Below are positions 56,620 to 64,000 of a stretch of 64,000 nt of DNA, in pieces. The position numbers and the translations under genes are program-made. The notes beneath the pieces are model-generated. The model was not told the origin of the DNA, made no database searches, and was given only the letters and a program-made list of their open reading frames with translations. Source of the DNA: Pycnopodia helianthoides (taxonomy: Eukaryota; Echinodermata; Asteroidea; Forcipulatida; Asteriidae). The stretch is taken from contig CM063258.1 of NCBI GenBank assembly GCA_032158295.1, positions 5,001 through 69,000 on the forward strand, given 5' to 3'. Positions within the stretch are counted from its first letter, which is position 1; each line of letters begins with the position of its first letter.

Positions 56620-57470
56620 GCTATGGTTAAAGTTACAACACCCCTTACAAATATTCTGCCTTTTGGTTGGTTTAGAGCGGGTCACATGATATGTCTTAGT
56701 TTTACTAGAAACCCGGCGCGAACCGCTCGGTCACACGGCCGCCGATGTACTATTCAACGATAGCCCTATATAGGACTCTTCCTCTGTGCTGTACACAGAT
56801 ACAGAGTCCTATAATATTAAGGCCCGTTTCTGGGGCGGAAAAATTTCAAAGCTTCATATCTCAAATCTTACCTGCAAGACGCCACTTATTTCACCACATT
56901 CACATTCCATGGCAGCATACACTTTTCTGCGGTGGGTTTTGGTCGTCATATATTCCTCACAAATCCGTCGTTTTCGTGAAATAATGCAGCTCCCAACGTT
57001 AAAAAATTCCCAAAACTTTAAACACAGTTTATTAAGAAAAGACACGACGCGTGCGCTGTGTTCGCGTGTGCACCGTATCCTGAGTGCACAGCGTTAACAT
57101 GCAAATGCAACGCACGATATGCGCGTCATGCGTCATCTTGCGCCTTACACGCGAATGTACGCGTACGTGGACAACTGTGATCGTGAAAATACGATCACAA
57201 CAGGAATTTCTTAACGTTGGGCAGACTCGAAGCAGTCAATACTTGTTTTATAACACCCCGTACAAAAGACGTCTAGGTACCATGGAGCTGCTGTTGCTAT
57301 GGGTGTAGTACAATTGTTGCCATGTGGTAGTACATCGGTTGCCATGTGATAGTACTGCACGGTTCACGCGCGGTTTCTAGTAAAACTAAGACATATCATG
57401 TGAAGTGCTCTAAACCAATCAAAAGGCAGAATATTTGTAAGGGGTGTTATAAAACTTTTTACTGTGTGGT
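56620..57470. mobile_element. Foldback element with about 100-bp arms
   Basis: ACACCCCTTACAAATATTCT...CTTAGTTTTACTAGAAAC on the left and its inverse at 57375-57455 pair. The interior has a 63-codon minus frame (SRKRRICEEYMTTKTHRRKV) at 56854-57045 that is exon-like but unrecognised. Confidence 0.65.
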
Positions 57471-57644
57471 AGCAAAGATCGTTCAGTACGTAGCGCTGCG
57501 TCGCTGTACAATCTAGTGCCGTGTACCAACAGTACGTGTATAGTAATCACGCTTTCCTCCATGGTTGACCTCTAAATTTAAAGTGTGGGAACTATGCAAA
57601 AACGGACCAATCAGAACGCTTTATTGTGGCCCTAATAGTTAGCG

Positions 57645-57705
57645 TGTGGTATGAAAAATAATCTGATTATGAAAAATAATCTGATTATGAAAAATAATCT
57701 GATTA
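57645..57705. repeat. 18-bp tandem repeat, three copies
   Basis: Three perfect repeats of TATGAAAAATAATCTGAT. Confidence 0.85.
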
Positions 57706-58009
57706 AAGATGAAAACCGTGCACTGTTTAACTTAACTTTGAAAGAATACCAAGATGTAGAGGGCAAAAGTTGGGAAAAGGAACCGTTGCCATTCGGACCC
57801 ATCCCCTTTTGAAAAATGGCACATGCATCGAGTTACTTTTCAAGGCAACTCCTGTATTAGAATGTTTTAACCAATTAACTTTTGTTGTGTTTTCAATTAA
57901 TCCCCATATTTTAGTTCTTATATAAATCTCCTACATGGTGTCAACCTTAACAAAAAACAACAACAATGATTGCAGACAAAAACTCATTACATCACATGAT
58001 TAAAAACGG

Positions 58010-59322
58010 ACTTCTTTATTTCTTGCTTCAGAACTGCGCAAACTCACTAAATGAACATGTATAAGACAATAACTGCATGATTACCTATTGAAATAAGAAG
58101 CTACTGGGGAGGGGAGGGGGTAGTGTAGACCAAGACGAGCATTTCAAATAATTTAAAGTAAATAGTCGTCATGCCTTTAAGATAATTACATGTACAAGGA
58201 GCTTGTTCACTTAAAAATAAAGTCTGTATTTGAAATAAAGTAGAAAATAAGATAACACAGAAAAAGGAAATGCCACTTGACTTAAGACTACCTGTAAAAC
58301 ACCTCCTACTTTTATACAGTTCATTTTACATTTCGTTTTTAAAGAAGACAACTGTCTAGTTAAAACAATATTTACAATTTCTTTTACAGAACTCAAGTAA
58401 GTTGGAATTAATAAAAACTTTAAAACTTCACCAGCAATCGAAACAGTACATTTTTTCTTGTTGAGAAGTTCAAAACACAATTTGATTAATGACCAATAAA
58501 TCAATATTTATTTTTACAATAAACACTTTCAGGCTTCTGAGGTTAGTATGTCCTGAACACTATAGAGCATAACACCTCATAAATGTAAGTGTATTTTTTG
58601 TATTTGTAAATAATATCCGAGAGTTGCACTCACAAAACCCCCCCAAAACATGTGGGGTTCTTGATGAAAAGGTATGGTTCCTCGCAAACAATTTTCATCA
58701 AGGACACAAAGTACAGTCAGAATTGCTTTGTATTCTCTCACAATTTTCTGTTTCTTTAAAAATATCTTCTTTTGATTTTTTTTTTTTTTACAATAAACAC
58801 TTCCAGGATTCTGAGGTTAGTATGTCCTGAACACTATAGAGCATAACACCTCATAAGTGTGCGTGTATTTTTTGTACTTGTAAATAATATCCAAGAGTTG
58901 CACTCACAAAACCCCCCTTAAACATATGGGGTTCTTGATGAAAAAGTATGGTTCCTCGCAAAAACTTTTCATCAAGGACACAAAGTACAGTCAGGATTGC
59001 TTTGTATTCTCTCACAATTTTCTGTTTCTTCAAAAATATCCTCTGTTTAAATCTTCATGACAATGAATGTTAAATGTAGAAACAAGTACAAGTGTAGTAT
59101 TTATATGTACAGAAAGCCATTGGATATGTTGAACGAGTATTTTGAATGTATAGCCTTTGAGGTACTTGATCAGTCATATGCATTTAAGTTATTAAATTCC
59201 AATCCATCTAAACTGGTTCTCTCTGGTTAGAACTGCCTCAGTTCTCTCTCTTGTCTGGTTTCTCATCTTTTAACCAATGTCTCAAAACAATGCAATAATG
59301 AAGTTCACCACACTTTCTGAAA
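58010..59322 (-). other. Probable 3' UTR of DDX39 with an internal duplication
   Basis: From the stop codon down to an AATAAA on the minus strand near 58015-58020. Contains two direct copies (58510-58770 and 58784-59042, offset 274 bp) with about 95% identity by eye. The duplicated block starts with AATAAACACTTYCAGG read on the plus strand and includes a GAAAAGGTATGGTTCCTCGC word. The UTR boundary is inferred. Confidence 0.55.
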
Positions 59323-61693
<2,371 letters not shown>

Positions 61694-62274
61694 CTAAAAT
61701 AATCAGACATGGTGTTACTTTTAATTTAAGAAATATATGAAACATTTCCATTACAAGGGATGCCACATCAGGGACATTTGGGTGGATGGTTTCAAATAGT
61801 TTCAAAAAAATTAATGGGTTTGTTTTGCTCTGTAAAATTTCAAAAATCAATCAAGCAAACTTATGCTCGTCTTTAAAATTAATCAACTCAAAACTTGTAC
61901 TTCAAACATAAACATTAAGTTCTTTCATAATTCACAGAACACTTCGCATTGTTTTTCTGTACCTTCATTAATCCTGAAAAAAATCAGCAAGCAAAATTCT
62001 ACAACTAGCACAAATCCTGGGAATAATTATTCCACTACCCTTAATAAACAGAGCAGTGACCTTGGACGCATTGAGGCCTTACAGCACAGTGGCTGAGGGG
62101 TCCGCACTTTCCAAGCACTGGCCAGCTTAACATTGTTATCTGATATGGCATGGTGTCTTACAAACAAACTGACCAAATATTACAAACCAAGTTAAACTAA
62201 TGTACATATTGTACAGAAATTGTCTCGCAAATGACAATTGTCATAAATTTTGAATGAAATTGATTTTGAGGGTT

Positions 62275-62649
62275 GCAATAAGCCATTTGCGAGTTAGTTT
62301 TGAATGAAGTCTAGTACAATGACTTGCTTAGTCAAAAGTCATTGCTTACATTTGAATTCCTCAGACTATAGAGACAGTTGCTATGTCAAATGGTTCGGGG
62401 CAAGCTTTTGTATAGCAACCTCTAGATGAGCAAACCCTGGTACCATTGTGCCGTACACATACATTCAGAATTGTGTATGGGTGTTCGCCGTCTTTTACGT
62501 AACTACACAAAAGCTTGCCCCGAATCTTGTGAGATAGCAACTGTCTGTGTCTCTATAGTCTGAGGAATTCAAATTTAAGTGGTAACTTGCGATTAAGCAC
62601 GTCATTGTACCAGACAATATTCAAATCTAACTTGCAAATGGCTTATTGA
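62275..62649. mobile_element. Foldback element with long arms in the DDX39 intron
   Basis: GCAATAAGCCATTTGC...TTTGAATTCCTCAGACTATA and GGGGCAAGCTTTTGT on the left are mirrored by ACAAAAGCTTGCCCC, TATAGTCTGAGGAATTC and GCAAATGGCTTATTG on the right. About 150-bp arms, no ORF. Confidence 0.8.
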
Positions 62650-63660
62650 ATGTCAACTCTTCTTTTTTAGTCTCACGATCATAAGTAGCAAAGCTCAAGT
62701 TGAAAATTTTTACTTATTCCAGCTCCAAAGTACCTTTCTTTAAAGTTTTCAGAGCTTTTAAATAAAAATAATTAATTAAACATTAATTGGGCTGGTCCCC
62801 TTAAAGACCTAGCCCATTCCACTCATAAAGGGCATAGTCGCTTGTAATGCTGAGCAACATCAATGTTGCCAAAGTCATCAGGAGATGGGTGATCAGAAGA
62901 CCTATGAGGTAACAGGCAATGGCAAGGCAAGGATGATCTCAGTAACAGGTGTATCCAAATGTTGATGACTACAGCAGACACCATCTTGATACATTCCAGT
63001 TCATTCAAGAGTCTTACCATTAATGTTCCTAGGAGTCCATGCTTTGCAATCCGCGATTCACATCTTCCATGGGAATGATAGTGTAGTATGCTTCAAGAGT
63101 TCTTGATGTGCAGACCAAATACTTATGAAAGTCACAACTCACTTCATAAGAAGGTGAATCTCACTAACCACACCACAGATGAAAATTTTAACTTTACTTT
63201 GTTGCAAGTCCATTTTACGGGGTTCACGTCAGTTTGTATATTTATGAAGAATCAAGTCCCCAATTTCAGGTTAAAGATAAGAAGTGGCAGGTTTACAAGA
63301 TATTTTGTTTCCTTTTTGTTTTTTGTTTGTCTCTTTTTGTTCGCTTGTTTTTGAAGTAAGAAGCTCAATTGATCATAATGGCAGGCACTTTATTGGGAGT
63401 TTAAAAAAGGCGTGTAACTTTTTTTACACCTTTGTATACACTAACTTAGTATAGACATCTATTAAATCAATTCCAACAGAGGAGAGCAGTTCACAAACAA
63501 TCAGGATGAGTAAGCAAAAAAGAACAAATCCCAATCACAATTTAAACATTATTCATTTCAACACAACATGAATATTTCCAAGAAAACAACATTTCACAGC
63601 TCTTCATGAAGAAAATCAGAGAAACAGATGGTCCATCAACTCATGACTTCCAAAAAGACA
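62650..63660. other. DDX39 intron or upstream sequence, no gene recognised
   Basis: AT-rich. Short open frames only, none resembling helicase motifs I-III. Confidence 0.4.
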
Positions 63661-63689
63661 TAACATCAGATCCTACAAAAATGCTGACG

Positions 63690-63985
63690 ATGGGCTCATG
63701 GGCGCCTTGGGCCTGACCTAAAGTCAAGTCCGCATTTCCCACAAGTTTAACGATTGACCAGAGAGAAAAAATAAAGACCAACTCAAAAACTAGCCTCAAA
63801 TGTTCTGACGAACTCATGGGCGCCTTAGGCCTGACCTACAGTCAAGTCCGCATTTCCCATGAATAAACAAACACAAAAATCTTTATTGACCTTAACCTAA
63901 ACCTTGAAGATGTTGAAGTGATGAACTCATGGGCGCCTTGGTCCTGACCTAAAGTCAAGTCCGCATTTCCCAAGAGCAAAAAAAA
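63690..63985. repeat. Three spaced copies of a 47-bp core
   Basis: The core ACTCATGGGCGCCTTRGGCC followed by TGACCTAMAGTCAAGTCCGC and ATTTCCCA occurs at about 63694, 63812 and 63924 with diverged spacers of 65-70 bp. It may continue beyond the window. Confidence 0.8.
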
Positions 63986-64000
63986 ATCCAGCAGAAACCC

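Overview
This is eukaryotic (metazoan) nuclear DNA: AT-rich, with split genes, GT-AG introns, long introns and very many transposable elements. The two best host genes (sarcosine dehydrogenase and a UAP56/DDX39 helicase) look deuterostome-like. Several short repeats (a TTAA-flanked element beginning AGGCACT, a foldback beginning near CACGTTGCCTTGGATCGG, and a palindromic GGGCCCAATTTCATGG element) match families I remember from sea stars. An echinoderm, probably an asteroid, is therefore my best guess. That rests on memory and was not searched.

Layout. (1) About 0.47-17.4 kb, minus strand: a 21-exon adhesion G-protein-coupled receptor gene with signal peptide, GAIN/GPS region, seven transmembrane segments and cytoplasmic tail. 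This copy is damaged. An intact, very young Ty3/Gypsy element (6611-11335, identical LTRs, 5-bp target duplication) splits one GAIN exon, and one base is missing from a T run just after TM5. Its introns also hold a hAT-type MITE, two LINE scraps and a minisatellite. (2) 17.4-22.8 kb: mostly unassigned sequence plus a second copy of the hAT-type MITE. (3) 22.8-34.0 kb, minus strand: a complete 15-exon sarcosine dehydrogenase gene. Intron 9 carries about 17 extra copies of a 116-bp unit made from the 3' half of exon 9, its 5' splice site and about 60 bp of intron. (4) 34-38.4 kb: intergenic DNA with MITEs, a tRNA-Leu-derived SINE and foldbacks. (5) 38.4-52.25 kb, minus strand: a degenerate Ty3/Gypsy element with unusual cargo (helix-hairpin-helix in front of Gag, a PHD finger after integrase, a TatD-like nuclease ORF). 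Its 3' LTR was hit by a Mutator-like foldback element, which was in turn hit by a full-length CR1-like LINE, giving a three-level nest. (6) 52.4-57.5 kb: inverted-repeat DNA transposons, one containing a RecQ-like helicase fragment. (7) 58.0-61.7 kb, minus strand: the 3' part of a DDX39/UAP56 gene, which continues beyond the window on the right.

Host functions are unrelated to each other: receptor signalling, mitochondrial one-carbon metabolism and mRNA export. The unifying theme is the impact of mobile elements on host exons and splice sites. Exon limits were placed by eye from GT/AG sites and codon phase. The dehydrogenase adds up to exactly 2,718 nt (905 codons plus stop), and the receptor to 2,519 nt, one base short of a whole number of codons.
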